A stretch of DNA of 17,938 bases from Treponema sp. (lineage in GTDB: Bacteria > Spirochaetota > Spirochaetia > Treponematales > Treponemataceae). The stretch spans positions 1 to 17,938 of the forward strand of contig JAGABO010000214.1 of assembly GCA_017614655.1 (NCBI GenBank), written 5' to 3'. Below, piece by piece: positions 5,568 through 12,147 of the stretch. The translations under genes were made by a program, and so were the position numbers. Each line of letters starts with the position of its first letter. Within the stretch, counting starts at the first letter, position 1. The notes under the pieces are model-generated. The model was given only the letters and a program-made list of their open reading frames with translations, searched no databases and had not been told where the DNA came from.

Positions 5568-8129
5568 CTAGTAAAGCGTAACGTAGGTTTTGCCGGTGCC
5601 GCCCTGTTCCGGTGGTGCAAATGAAAAGTTTTTTACGCCCGGATGGTTCGAAAGGTAGTCATGAACTCCCTGCTGAAGAACTCCGTTTCCTTTTCCGTGA
5701 ATTACAGAGAAATCCTTAAAGCCCGTTATGCTGCACAAATCCAGCTGTTTTTCCAGGGCACGCATTGCTTCTGTAAAGCGCATGCCGAGAAGCTTAAGCT
5801 CGTAAACCGGCCTTTCGTCAGAAGTGAAGGTGCTTCCGGCCTTTTCGTAAACATAGGACACATTTTTAGCATCGTTTTCCGGTTTGTCCTTTAAGACAAG
5901 CTGTTTTTCGTCGAAGGACATTTTTACCGAACCAAGCTGAACAAGCCATACGCCTTTTTTTGTCTGTTCTATAAGGCGGCCCGAAAGCCTGTTTTTTCCG
6001 GCAAGCACTTCTTTTCCCGGTTCAAAGAAAGAGATTTTTTTCTGAACGGTTTTCTTTCCTGCATTTGTTTCCTGAACGGGAAGGTTAAGGGGAGATGCTT
6101 TTTTTAGGGCTTCCTTATTGGAAAGTTTTCCTTTTGTCTTTTTAGCACTCTGCCTTGAATTTCCTCTTAGCTTTGAAAGCCTGATTCCGTTTTCGGAAAT
6201 GATTTCTTCTTCCCTAAGAAGTTCCTCTTTTTCTTTTTCCAGGGCAGCCTTACTTTCTTCGAGAAGCTTGTCCTGTTCTTTAAGTTCCTCTTCTGCAGAA
6301 AGAATAAAGGATTTTACGCCCAGAGTTTTTTCCCGCGTGATTTCTCCTTCGCGAAGTTCCCGCACGAGGTTTTCGAGACGGCTTCTTGTTTCCTTAAGAA
6401 AGAGGGAAGAGAGGTTACGTTCTTTTTCGGAAAGTTCAAGCTGTTTTTCCGAAAGCCGAATTTCCCTTTCGTGTAATTTATGGGTTTTAGAAAGAAGGTC
6501 TGCATTTTTCTGTGCTTCTTCCCGTATAAGTTCATCAAGTTCTGAATGTTTCTGATTGAGACCTTTTATAAGGAAGCTTACGTCTGCCTGTTCCGTGCTC
6601 ATGTAGCTTCTTGCCTTTTCCATTACCAGAGGCGGAATGCCGGCGGTTTCTGCTATGGTAAGGGCGTGGCTTTCTCCAGGGACACCCATTACAAGACGGT
6701 AAGTGGGTCTGTTTTCTTCCCTGCTGAATTCAACGCTTGCATTTATACAGTAAGGATTTGTCCAGCCGTAGTTTTTTAATACGCCCAGATGAGTTGTTAC
6801 AAGTACAAAACTTTTTCTTTCGATAAGGGTATCAAGACAGGCCATGGAAATTGCACTTCCTTCTGCCGGATCAGTTCCGCTTCCTAGTTCATCAAGAAGC
6901 ACAAGTGATTTGTCATCTGCTTTTTCAAGAATTGCTGCCATTTTTTTCATTCTTGAAGAAAAGGTACTTAAGTTTCCTTCGATGCTCTGTTCATCACCGA
7001 TGTCTGCAAATACGGAAGTAAAGAAGGGGAGTTTTGTTCCTTCTTCGGCCCTGATGCTTAAGCCTGCCTGATTCAACAGAACAAAGAGAGCCGTTGTTTT
7101 TAGGGTGACGGTTTTTCCGCCGGTGTTCGGTCCTGTTATGATAAGGATGTTTTTTCCTTCCATGAACTTTATGTCTACAGGAACTGCTGCTTCTCCAAGT
7201 ACCGGATGCCTTGCTCCAAGAATAACGGGCGCTTCACAGGGGGCGGTGTCTTCTGCAAAGATTCCGCCGGTTTTTAAGGCCTGCTTTGCCGAGGCAAGCG
7301 TCGTATCCAGAAAAATCATCTCCTTTAAGGCTGATTCAAAATCATCAGCATAAAAAGAAAGCTTTTCTGTAAGCTCCCGGAAAATCTTATGAAGTTCTGC
7401 GTTCAGTTCTGCTTCGCAGGAAAGAAGCTCATTGTTTTTGCGGACGGTTTCTTCCGGTTCAATGTAGACGGTCTGCCCCGAAGCACTTACTTCATGGACT
7501 ATTCCTTCTATTCTGTTTTTAGCCGACGCTTTTACAGCAAGAAGTTCGCGGTTTGCCTTAAGGGCTGGAACTGATGACTGCATTGCATCCTTAAGGGAAA
7601 CATCTGCTGTGTATTTTCTGAGGGAGTTTTCTATGTCTGTCCTGAGTTCAAGAATTTTATTCTGAAGGGCTGTAATCTGCGGAAGAGGCCGAATTTTTCC
7701 GTCTGCAGTAATTATATTGAAGATTTCTGTGCGCGCTTTTTCCAGGGAAGGAATGAGCGAAACTTTTTGAAGCAGCACGGACACGTCTTCTTCGAGAGCG
7801 GCATCCGTTACTGTCTTTCTTACGGCTTCGCAGGAAGAAGTAAAAAGTCCGAGTGCAAAGATTTCTTCTATAGATAAGGCGGCTCCTTCTGTTCTTAAAA
7901 CCGGAAAAAGGTCATGTACGAGGGGCCACGGAGAAAGAGGCGTTTTTTCGGAAAGGGAAAGAACTTTAAGCCATTGAGAGGCTGCCTTTTTGTACGGAAG
8001 TGCATCTTCCCGGCTTTTAAACGGAAGTCGTTGTGCAAGGTTTTCTGCTGATTCTTCTCCCATGCAGTATTCAGAGGCTTCCTTTGTAATGCGCCTGAAG
8101 TCCAGTTCTTCCAGAAGTTTTTCGTCCAT
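5568..8129 (-). CDS. mutS2: MutS2 family ATPase/endonuclease
   Basis: An 853-residue MutS2 protein. In other bacteria this family suppresses homologous recombination or rescues collided ribosomes rather than acting in mismatch repair. Order: core/lever region (1-320), Walker A GPNTGGKT (333-340), the STFSSRM loop (388-394), Walker B LVLLDELGSGTDPAEGS (409-425), H-loop TTH (445-447), a long charged coiled coil (about 520-650), a KOW-like segment (about 700-745), and a C-terminal Smr domain (about 775-853). The Smr HGKG motif is intact (811-814), but the usual LDLR/LDLH motif reads LKLL (778-781), so a conserved Asp is absent. The ATG follows CAGGA at 7-8 bases and lies 2 bases after the upstream phosphatase gene, so the two form an operon. 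Confidence 0.95.
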   Translation of the reverse strand: MDEKLLEELDFRRITKEASEYCMGEESAENLAQRLPFKSREDALPYKKAASQWLKVLSLSEKTPLSPWPLVHDLFPVLRTEGAALSIEEIFALGLFTSSCEAVRKTVTDAALEEDVSVLLQKVSLIPSLEKARTEIFNIITADGKIRPLPQITALQNKILELRTDIENSLRKYTADVSLKDAMQSSVPALKANRELLAVKASAKNRIEGIVHEVSASGQTVYIEPEETVRKNNELLSCEAELNAELHKIFRELTEKLSFYADDFESALKEMIFLDTTLASAKQALKTGGIFAEDTAPCEAPVILGARHPVLGEAAVPVDIKFMEGKNILIITGPNTGGKTVTLKTTALFVLLNQAGLSIRAEEGTKLPFFTSVFADIGDEQSIEGNLSTFSSRMKKMAAILEKADDKSLVLLDELGSGTDPAEGSAISMACLDTLIERKSFVLVTTHLGVLKNYGWTNPYCINASVEFSREENRPTYRLVMGVPGESHALTIAETAGIPPLVMEKARSYMSTEQADVSFLIKGLNQKHSELDELIREEAQKNADLLSKTHKLHEREIRLSEKQLELSEKERNLSSLFLKETRSRLENLVRELREGEITREKTLGVKSFILSAEEELKEQDKLLEESKAALEKEKEELLREEEIISENGIRLSKLRGNSRQSAKKTKGKLSNKEALKKASPLNLPVQETNAGKKTVQKKISFFEPGKEVLAGKNRLSGRLIEQTKKGVWLVQLGSVKMSFDEKQLVLKDKPENDAKNVSYVYEKAGSTFTSDERPVYELKLLGMRFTEAMRALEKQLDLCSITGFKDFSVIHGKGNGVLQQGVHDYLSNHPGVKNFSFAPPEQGGTGKTYVTLY

Positions 8130-8131
8130 CT

Positions 8132-8791
8132 TTAATCCTGAATGTATTTTAGAAGTTCAAGAGGCGTATCGATTATTTTATCTGCCCCGAATTCTTCCAG
8201 AAAGGAACAGCTTTTAAAGCCCCAGCTTACGCTTACGCAGTCAAGACCGGCATTGCGGGCCGTCATTATATCAACATCGCTGTCTCCGCAGTAAAGTGCT
8301 TCCTGGGGCTTTACATCCATTGCCGAAAGAAGCGAAGTTACCATATCAGGAGCGGGCTTTCTTTTTATACCGGCTTTTTCGTTTTCTCCGTTTGCAAGCG
8401 AACTGTCCATGAAGTCAGAAAAATAGATTTCTGCAAGCTGTTTAACCTGAGCACACGGCTTGTTGGAAACAATTGCCGTTTTTATTCCTTTTTCCTTAAG
8501 TGCAGAAAGCAGCTCTTTAATTCCATCGTATGCTTTTGTTTTTACCTGAGAATGACCGGCGTACCAGGAAAGGGCAGAGTTAAGGACATCAGTAAAAAGA
8601 GGATTATCCTTTCCGCCTTCTACAGAAAGTTCAATAAGGCGTGCAAAACCGTTTCCAACAAAAGACCGGATTGTGTCTGTTGAGTGAGTTTTAAGCGAAA
8701 ACTGTTCAAGGGCATGGTTAACGCTGTCTTTAATGTCTTCTATTGTATCCAGCAGCGTTCCGTCTAAATCAAAAATTACAGCCTTTTTCAT
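8132..8791 (-). CDS. gph: HAD-superfamily phosphatase, phosphoglycolate phosphatase-like
   Basis: A 219-residue HAD hydrolase with a helical cap. Motif I is DLDGT with Asp8 and Asp10, motif II SNK has Ser109, motif III is Lys145 in KRKPAPD, and motif IV GDSDVD has Asp170 and Asp174. Closest in pattern to Gph, which removes phosphate from 2-phosphoglycolate, for example after DNA-end repair; other small phosphate esters are possible. The frame stays open to an ATG at 8857, but that extension runs into an intergenic repeat, so I use the ATG at 8789-8791, directly before the first HAD strand. No clear ribosome-binding site precedes it. It is 2 bases upstream of mutS2. Confidence 0.9.
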   Translation of the reverse strand: MKKAVIFDLDGTLLDTIEDIKDSVNHALEQFSLKTHSTDTIRSFVGNGFARLIELSVEGGKDNPLFTDVLNSALSWYAGHSQVKTKAYDGIKELLSALKEKGIKTAIVSNKPCAQVKQLAEIYFSDFMDSSLANGENEKAGIKRKPAPDMVTSLLSAMDVKPQEALYCGDSDVDIMTARNAGLDCVSVSWGFKSCSFLEEFGADKIIDTPLELLKYIQD

Positions 8792-8809
8792 TGCATCAAA
8801 GATTACAGC
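8768..8809. repeat. short direct repeat across the gph start
   Basis: ATCAAAAATTACAGC (8768-8782) and ATCAAAGATTACAGC (8795-8809) match at 14 of 15 bases and are 27 bp apart, a whole number of codons. The downstream-coding copy encodes AVIFD of HAD motif I; the other lies just upstream of the start and would encode the same pentapeptide if translated. Confidence 0.6.
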
Positions 8810-8843
8810 AAACAGACAGCTTCTGCAAGGCGTAGGCTTGTAG

Positions 8844-8952
8844 CATAACTTCCGCATTATAAGAGCTGTAACTGAAAAGATGTGAAAAAAGCCTCGGGAA
8901 GCTTACATACGGACTGGAAAATCGCTCGATAACGTCGCTACACGCTTTTTTC
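8844..8952. repeat. palindromic element A, apparently truncated
   Basis: Begins with CATAACTTCCGCATTATAAG and continues to 8880, matching the left arm of element B (8983-9019) at all but about three of 37 positions. Inside is an inverted repeat GAAAAAAGC (8884-8892) / GCTTTTTTC (8944-8952). The core shares CGGACTG (8910-8916) followed by ATCGCTC (8921-8927) with element B, where the same pair occurs on the opposite strand. The expected right arm is missing; a T tract and then element B follow. Confidence 0.65.
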
Positions 8953-8982
8953 TGCGTAATTCCTGATTTTTTTTTTTTGAAA

Positions 8983-9143
8983 CATAAGTTCCGCATTATA
9001 AGAACTGTAACTGAAAAGACGGCTAAAAATGACATTTGAGCGATGGCAAGCGCCAAAGGCGCGCAGTCCGATACCGTAAACGCTCAACCAGGCATTTTTA
9101 GACGGCTTTTGCAGTGAGAAGTTCTTATAATGCGGAAGTAATG
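8983..9143. repeat. palindromic element B with about 50-bp terminal inverted repeats
   Basis: The left arm 8983-9031 and right arm 9093-9143 are imperfect reverse complements over about 50 bp, including a block with 22 matches out of 24 (CCGCATTATAAGAACT at its core). Inside lie a second stem TTGAGCG (9036-9042) / CGCTCAA (9081-9087) and a small hairpin GCGCC-AAA-GGCGC (9050-9062). The whole 161 bp could fold as one long hairpin. It has no coding capacity, so a MITE-like or other dispersed non-autonomous repeat is the best description. Confidence 0.75.
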
Positions 9144-9154
9144 ATTTTTGCTTA

Positions 9155-9183
9155 TTGACAAAGGGGCGGTTGTTATGGATAGT
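9155..9183 (+). promoter_or_regulatory. promoter of the outer-membrane-protein gene
   Basis: A consensus -35 TTGACA (9155-9160), 17-bp spacer and GATAGT (9178-9183, four of six matches to consensus). Transcription would start near 9190, just before the ribosome-binding site AGGGAG (9193-9198), so the untranslated leader is very short. Confidence 0.5.
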
Positions 9184-9204
9184 TTATTGTAAAGGGAGTC
9201 TCAT

Positions 9205-9846
9205 ATGAAAAAAATTGCATTTATTTTCTGCCTGCTTTTTCTTTCGGCTGCTGCTTTTGCTGATGCACAGAAGAAAATTACCGGTTTTGATGTATCTGTT
9301 CCGCTGGAAACAAGAACCTGGCATCTTTCGGATAACGGGGAGGACAGCGGTAATGCATCAACTGTATTTGCAGGATTCAATATAAATCTATACAGAATGA
9401 CGGTAGAATCAGACGGTCTTTCTTTTATTTATTCTGCAGGTGCCGGTAAAGGTAAACTGCAGCTGGAAAAAAATATGAAAATGGACTGCTATGACCTTAA
9501 TGCAAGGTTTGGCGCAGGACATGCATTCCTTAACAGCGATGATATGGTGTTTGCCCTTCATGTTTTTGCCGGAATAGGGGTTAAATATGCAAGAGGCCCC
9601 CAGTCTGGAATTGACATAGAGGCACTTGAATACAGGATGCCTTTCGGAGCTGATGCTTCCTTTGTAATGAAGTTATCTGAAAGGTTTTCTCTTTGTGCAG
9701 GTTTTGATCTTTCTGTAAATTTCTTAGGCTTCGGGTCTTTTATGATCGAAACGGGAGATGGTTCCAGTTCAAAAGGCTATACAATTGATTATCTGTTTTC
9801 CGGCTTAAACGCAGTTCCTCACCTGGGCTTCTGCTGGCTTCTTTAG
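9205..9846 (+). CDS. predicted small outer-membrane beta-barrel protein
   Basis: A 213-residue exported protein of unknown function. The signal peptide has a KK start, a hydrophobic core (IAFIFCLLFLSAAAF) and a likely cleavage after Ala19 (AFA). The mature part of about 190 residues is made of alternating polar/hydrophobic strands rich in glycine and aromatics (for example FAGFNINLYRM and ALHVFAGIGVKY), no long helices, and ends in a hydrophobic strand LGFCWLL. This pattern and size suit an 8-stranded barrel, as in many Treponema surface proteins. The ATG follows AGGGAG at a spacing of 6, and the gene has its own promoter. It stands alone: divergent from gph and separated from the next plus-strand gene by 122 bases containing another promoter. 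Confidence 0.75.
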   Translation: MKKIAFIFCLLFLSAAAFADAQKKITGFDVSVPLETRTWHLSDNGEDSGNASTVFAGFNINLYRMTVESDGLSFIYSAGAGKGKLQLEKNMKMDCYDLNARFGAGHAFLNSDDMVFALHVFAGIGVKYARGPQSGIDIEALEYRMPFGADASFVMKLSERFSLCAGFDLSVNFLGFGSFMIETGDGSSSKGYTIDYLFSGLNAVPHLGFCWLL

Positions 9847-9889
9847 ACAGGCGTAAAGTTTTTTGATTCTAAAAAATCGTGTTTATGAA

Positions 9890-9918
9890 TTGACTAGAGC
9901 CGTTTTTCGGGTCATAAT
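9890..9918 (+). promoter_or_regulatory. promoter of the iron-ADH family gene
   Basis: TTGACT (9890-9895), 17-bp spacer and CATAAT (9913-9918). The start would be near 9925, giving a leader of about 45 bases with AGGGAG (9953-9958) ten bases before the ATG. Confidence 0.6.
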
Positions 9919-9968
9919 ATAGGGAAGCGTAAGCATATTTAAAAAGTTGCATAGGGAGCTTTGACAGA

Positions 9969-11117
9969 ATGACAAGACGTATGATTCTAAACGGAAGTTC
10001 ATATTTCGGACCTGGTGCAGTAAAAGTTCTTCCTGATGAACTTAAAAAGCATGAATTTCAGAGAATCCTTGTAGTAACGGATTCAGGAACATCAAAAAAT
10101 AAAGTTTCATTGAAGATAGCAAAACTTCTTGCCTCCGGTAAGATTGTTTACCAGATTTTTGACAAGGTAGATGAAAATCCTTCGATACAGACTGTTCGTG
10201 CCTGTGTTGATTCAGCTGTTCTTTTCCGTGCTGACTGTATTGTTGCAGCTGGCGGAGGCTCTGTAATTGATACGGCAAAGGCTGTTTCCGTTATTCTTGC
10301 AAATCCGGAATTCAGGGATGTAAGAAAACTTGAAGGCGAAGCTAAGGTTCAGAACAGGGCAGTACCCCTTATCGCGGTTACTACTACAAGCGGATCTGCT
10401 TCCGAGGCAACTTCGGCTTTTGTCATTACGGACGAAGACAGGCAGAGAAAGCTTGTATGTATTGATTCAAAAAGCATTCCCATGATTTCTATAGTAGATA
10501 CGGAACTTACATCTACAATGCCTGCAGAAATTGCTGCAAACTGCGGGGCAGAAGCTCTTTCTGCTGCCATAGAAGGCTATATTGCAAAAGATTCCTGGCT
10601 TATGACGGATATGTATTGTCTTGAAGCCGTAAAAATCATAGGGGAAAACCTCAAGGATGCCGTAAACGGAAAGGCTGCTGCCCGTGAACTTATGGCTTAT
10701 GGACAGTATATTGCCGGAATGGGCTTTTCCAATGCAGGTCTCGGGCTTGTACATGCTATGGCACATTCCCTTTGTGCAGTTTATGATGTTCCTCACGGGC
10801 TTGCCTGTGCAGTTCTTTTATCTCCGGTTCTTGCATTTAATGCTCCTTCCAGCGGTACAAAGTATAGGGAAATTGCACTTGCTCTCGGGGCAAAGATTTC
10901 TTCTAAGGCAACACCGGCTGCTTACAGAAAATCATGTATTACTGCCGTAGAAAAACTTCTTAAAGAAGCAGGACTGCCGAAAAAACTTGGCATAACGGCA
11001 GAAAAAAAGGACATAGAGTTTCTTGCAGATACCGCACTTAAGGATTATTATGCAGGCGGAAGTCCAAAGGAAGCTGCAAAAAAGAAACTTGTGGAAATTT
11101 TTAAGTCCGTTCTTTGA
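9969..11117 (+). CDS. iron-containing alcohol dehydrogenase family protein with altered metal site
   Basis: A 382-residue member of the group III (iron-dependent) alcohol dehydrogenase family. The N-terminal nucleotide-binding domain has GGGSVID (95-101) and TTTSGSASE (138-146). The helical C-terminal domain has HAMAH (262-266) and PHG (275-277). In active relatives such as FucO the metal is held by one Asp and three His. The usual GMDALTHAIEAY here reads GAEALSAAIEGY (193-204), so the Asp is Glu195 and the first His is Ala199. The other two ligands, His262 and His276, keep the normal spacing of 14. The fold is therefore clear, but ordinary iron-dependent alcohol oxidation is doubtful. It may use another metal arrangement, another reaction, or be inactive. 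Single-gene unit with its own promoter. Confidence 0.88.
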   Translation: MTRRMILNGSSYFGPGAVKVLPDELKKHEFQRILVVTDSGTSKNKVSLKIAKLLASGKIVYQIFDKVDENPSIQTVRACVDSAVLFRADCIVAAGGGSVIDTAKAVSVILANPEFRDVRKLEGEAKVQNRAVPLIAVTTTSGSASEATSAFVITDEDRQRKLVCIDSKSIPMISIVDTELTSTMPAEIAANCGAEALSAAIEGYIAKDSWLMTDMYCLEAVKIIGENLKDAVNGKAAARELMAYGQYIAGMGFSNAGLGLVHAMAHSLCAVYDVPHGLACAVLLSPVLAFNAPSSGTKYREIALALGAKISSKATPAAYRKSCITAVEKLLKEAGLPKKLGITAEKKDIEFLADTALKDYYAGGSPKEAAKKKLVEIFKSVL

Positions 11118-11124
11118 GAATAAG

Positions 11125-11152
11125 TTGAAAATCAATTTTTTTGCTTTAAAAT
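11125..11152 (+). promoter_or_regulatory. possible promoter of a small RNA
   Basis: TTGAAA (11125-11130), 16-bp spacer and TAAAAT (11147-11152), just downstream of the iron-ADH stop. Transcription would begin near 11159. The region is AT-rich, so a chance match is possible. Confidence 0.35.
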
Positions 11153-11158
11153 TATAAG

Positions 11159-11260
11159 CAGGTGCAGTTCAGGGGATCTTGTCTTGCACGGTGAAATCAG
11201 GCGTTTCTGATTCATTTTCTGTTAAAAGCCGCCGGGAAGTTTTCTACGGTGGCTTTTTTT
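11159..11260 (+). ncRNA. candidate small structured RNA, about 100 nt
   Basis: A 102-nt stretch without an open frame, preceded by a promoter-like pair and ended by a strong terminator. Three hairpins can be drawn: GTGCA/TGCAC near its start, TGAAATCAG/CTGATTCA in the middle (one bulged A), and the terminator stem. It does not show the conserved SRP-RNA tip or tmRNA features, and I cannot place it in a known RNA family. It may simply be the 3' untranslated tail of the iron-ADH mRNA. Confidence 0.3.
11224..11260. terminator. strong intrinsic terminator, also usable from the minus strand
   Basis: AAAAGCCGCC (11224-11233) pairs with GGTGGCTTTTTTT (11248-11260) through one G-U, followed by seven T on the plus strand. 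On the minus strand the same stem is followed by four T and lies 8 bases past the stop of the TPR-like gene, so it can serve both converging transcripts. Confidence 0.8.
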
Positions 11261-11267
11261 ATGGAGT

Positions 11268-12026
11268 TTATTTCTTTAAAGCTTTTTTCTGTGCGCCTTT
11301 AAGGTTCTTTTCCGTATCTATGTTACCAGGATAGCTTTCGAGAGCCCTTTTATACCAGCTGACGGCTTCTGAATAACGGTCGAGCTGTTCAAGTGCATAG
11401 GCTGTGTAGCCGGAAATAAAAAAATCGTCTTCCTTAGAGGTAACTTTTCCTGACTGAATAAGTTTCGTCATATCCTTTACGCCCTGTTTGTAGTCTCCGT
11501 AAGGCCACGGAATAAGGCAGTCAAAGCCGTATTTTATGACAAGGGCAGGAACATAGGAAGGATCCAGTTTTAAGGATTTTTCTGCAATACCGGGAATCGA
11601 AGGAACCCATCTTATCTGATACGGAAAGGAACTTACCGATGCCCTGTGAAAAAGAAGATGTGCATAATGTGCCGTATTTTCTGCAGTTTCCTTTATTTTC
11701 ATTGCAGCCCTTATATTTTTGATTCCGCTGTCAAAGGCATCTCTTGCTTCATCCTCTTTTCCGTGATAATAAAAGTTCATGCCGACAGCAAAATCACAGA
11801 AGGAAAGATGCGTTAATTTCTGTTCACCCGTAAAACTTTTAGAGGCTTCTTCTTTTGCTGCCCTGTAAAGTTCATCTACTTCGCTGAATGAAGCGGATGT
11901 TGTATATACTGCTTCCTGAAGTGCCGTGTAGCATGGAAGCTGTGTATCTGGAGAATCTGATTCCTGTGCGGAAGTAAAAGAAAGACAGAAAATAATAAAG
12001 GCAAGTGAGAGAGCAGTTCTTTTCAT
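11268..12026 (-). CDS. secreted TPR-like protein, function unknown
   Basis: A 252-residue exported protein. The signal peptide (hydrophobic ALSLAFIIFCLSF, likely cleavage after Ala20 in TSA) is followed by a helical body. One fairly clear tetratricopeptide unit lies at residues 203-235 (SGYTAYALEQ...YSEAVSWYKRALESYPGN). A second, weaker one lies at about 75-107 (FAVGMNFYYHGKEDEARDAFDSGI). TPR domains bind peptides or other proteins, and in a periplasmic or surface location this suggests a scaffold, but the partner is unknown. The C-terminus is very basic (KKALKK). No Shine-Dalgarno sequence is visible before the ATG, and a promoter-like pair ends 8 bases upstream of it. It is divergent from the exported-protein pair at 12148 and convergent with the iron-ADH gene. 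Confidence 0.75.
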   Translation of the reverse strand: MKRTALSLAFIIFCLSFTSAQESDSPDTQLPCYTALQEAVYTTSASFSEVDELYRAAKEEASKSFTGEQKLTHLSFCDFAVGMNFYYHGKEDEARDAFDSGIKNIRAAMKIKETAENTAHYAHLLFHRASVSSFPYQIRWVPSIPGIAEKSLKLDPSYVPALVIKYGFDCLIPWPYGDYKQGVKDMTKLIQSGKVTSKEDDFFISGYTAYALEQLDRYSEAVSWYKRALESYPGNIDTEKNLKGAQKKALKK

Positions 12027-12033
12027 GCCGTCA

Positions 12034-12063
12034 ATTTTACCGAAGCTTAATTCATTTGTCCAA
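12034..12063 (-). promoter_or_regulatory. promoter of the TPR-like gene, start codon very close
   Basis: On the minus strand TTGGAC (12063-12058), an 18-bp spacer and TAAAAT (12039-12034). Only eight bases lie between the -10 and the ATG, so a leaderless or near-leaderless message is possible. Confidence 0.4.
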
Positions 12064-12094
12064 TATTTTATGCATTGTTTATGCAGCTGTTATA

Positions 12095-12123
12095 TTGAAT
12101 AAGGTTTCCTTTAACTGTAAACT
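12095..12123 (+). promoter_or_regulatory. promoter of the 12148-14723 gene pair
   Basis: TTGAAT (12095-12100), 17-bp spacer and TAAACT (12118-12123). The start would fall near 12130, directly before the ribosome-binding site AGGCGGAG (12134-12141). Confidence 0.4.
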
Positions 12124-12147
12124 AAGAAAAAAAAGGCGGAGTAAAAA

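Larger units (their letters stand above)
8792..9204. other. 413-bp gene-free region between divergent genes
   Basis: No convincing coding sequence. It contains two related palindromic elements (8844-8952 and 8983-9143), a 12-base T tract (8967-8978), and the promoter of the outer-membrane-protein gene (9155-9183). TATAAT hexamers point outward from the repeat arms on both sides (in CTTATAATGCGG), but I see no well-spaced -35 partner for either. Confidence 0.7.

Noticed and set aside
6118..6555. 145-residue Ser/Arg-rich plus-strand frame
   Set aside because: It is the antisense of the MutS2 coiled-coil region; its serine-rich composition is a by-product of Glu/Lys-rich codons on the other strand.
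8792..8857. N-terminal extension of the HAD phosphatase to 8857
   Set aside because: It runs into the palindromic element and adds residues before the first strand of the fold; family members start at MKKAVIFDLDGT-like sequence.
8844..9143. CRISPR array
   Set aside because: There are only two direct copies of the arm, about 139 bp apart, plus one inverted copy, so no regular repeat-spacer structure.
11159..11260. Signal recognition particle RNA
   Set aside because: Length is suitable, but the conserved GGAA-tetraloop tip and internal-loop sequence are absent.
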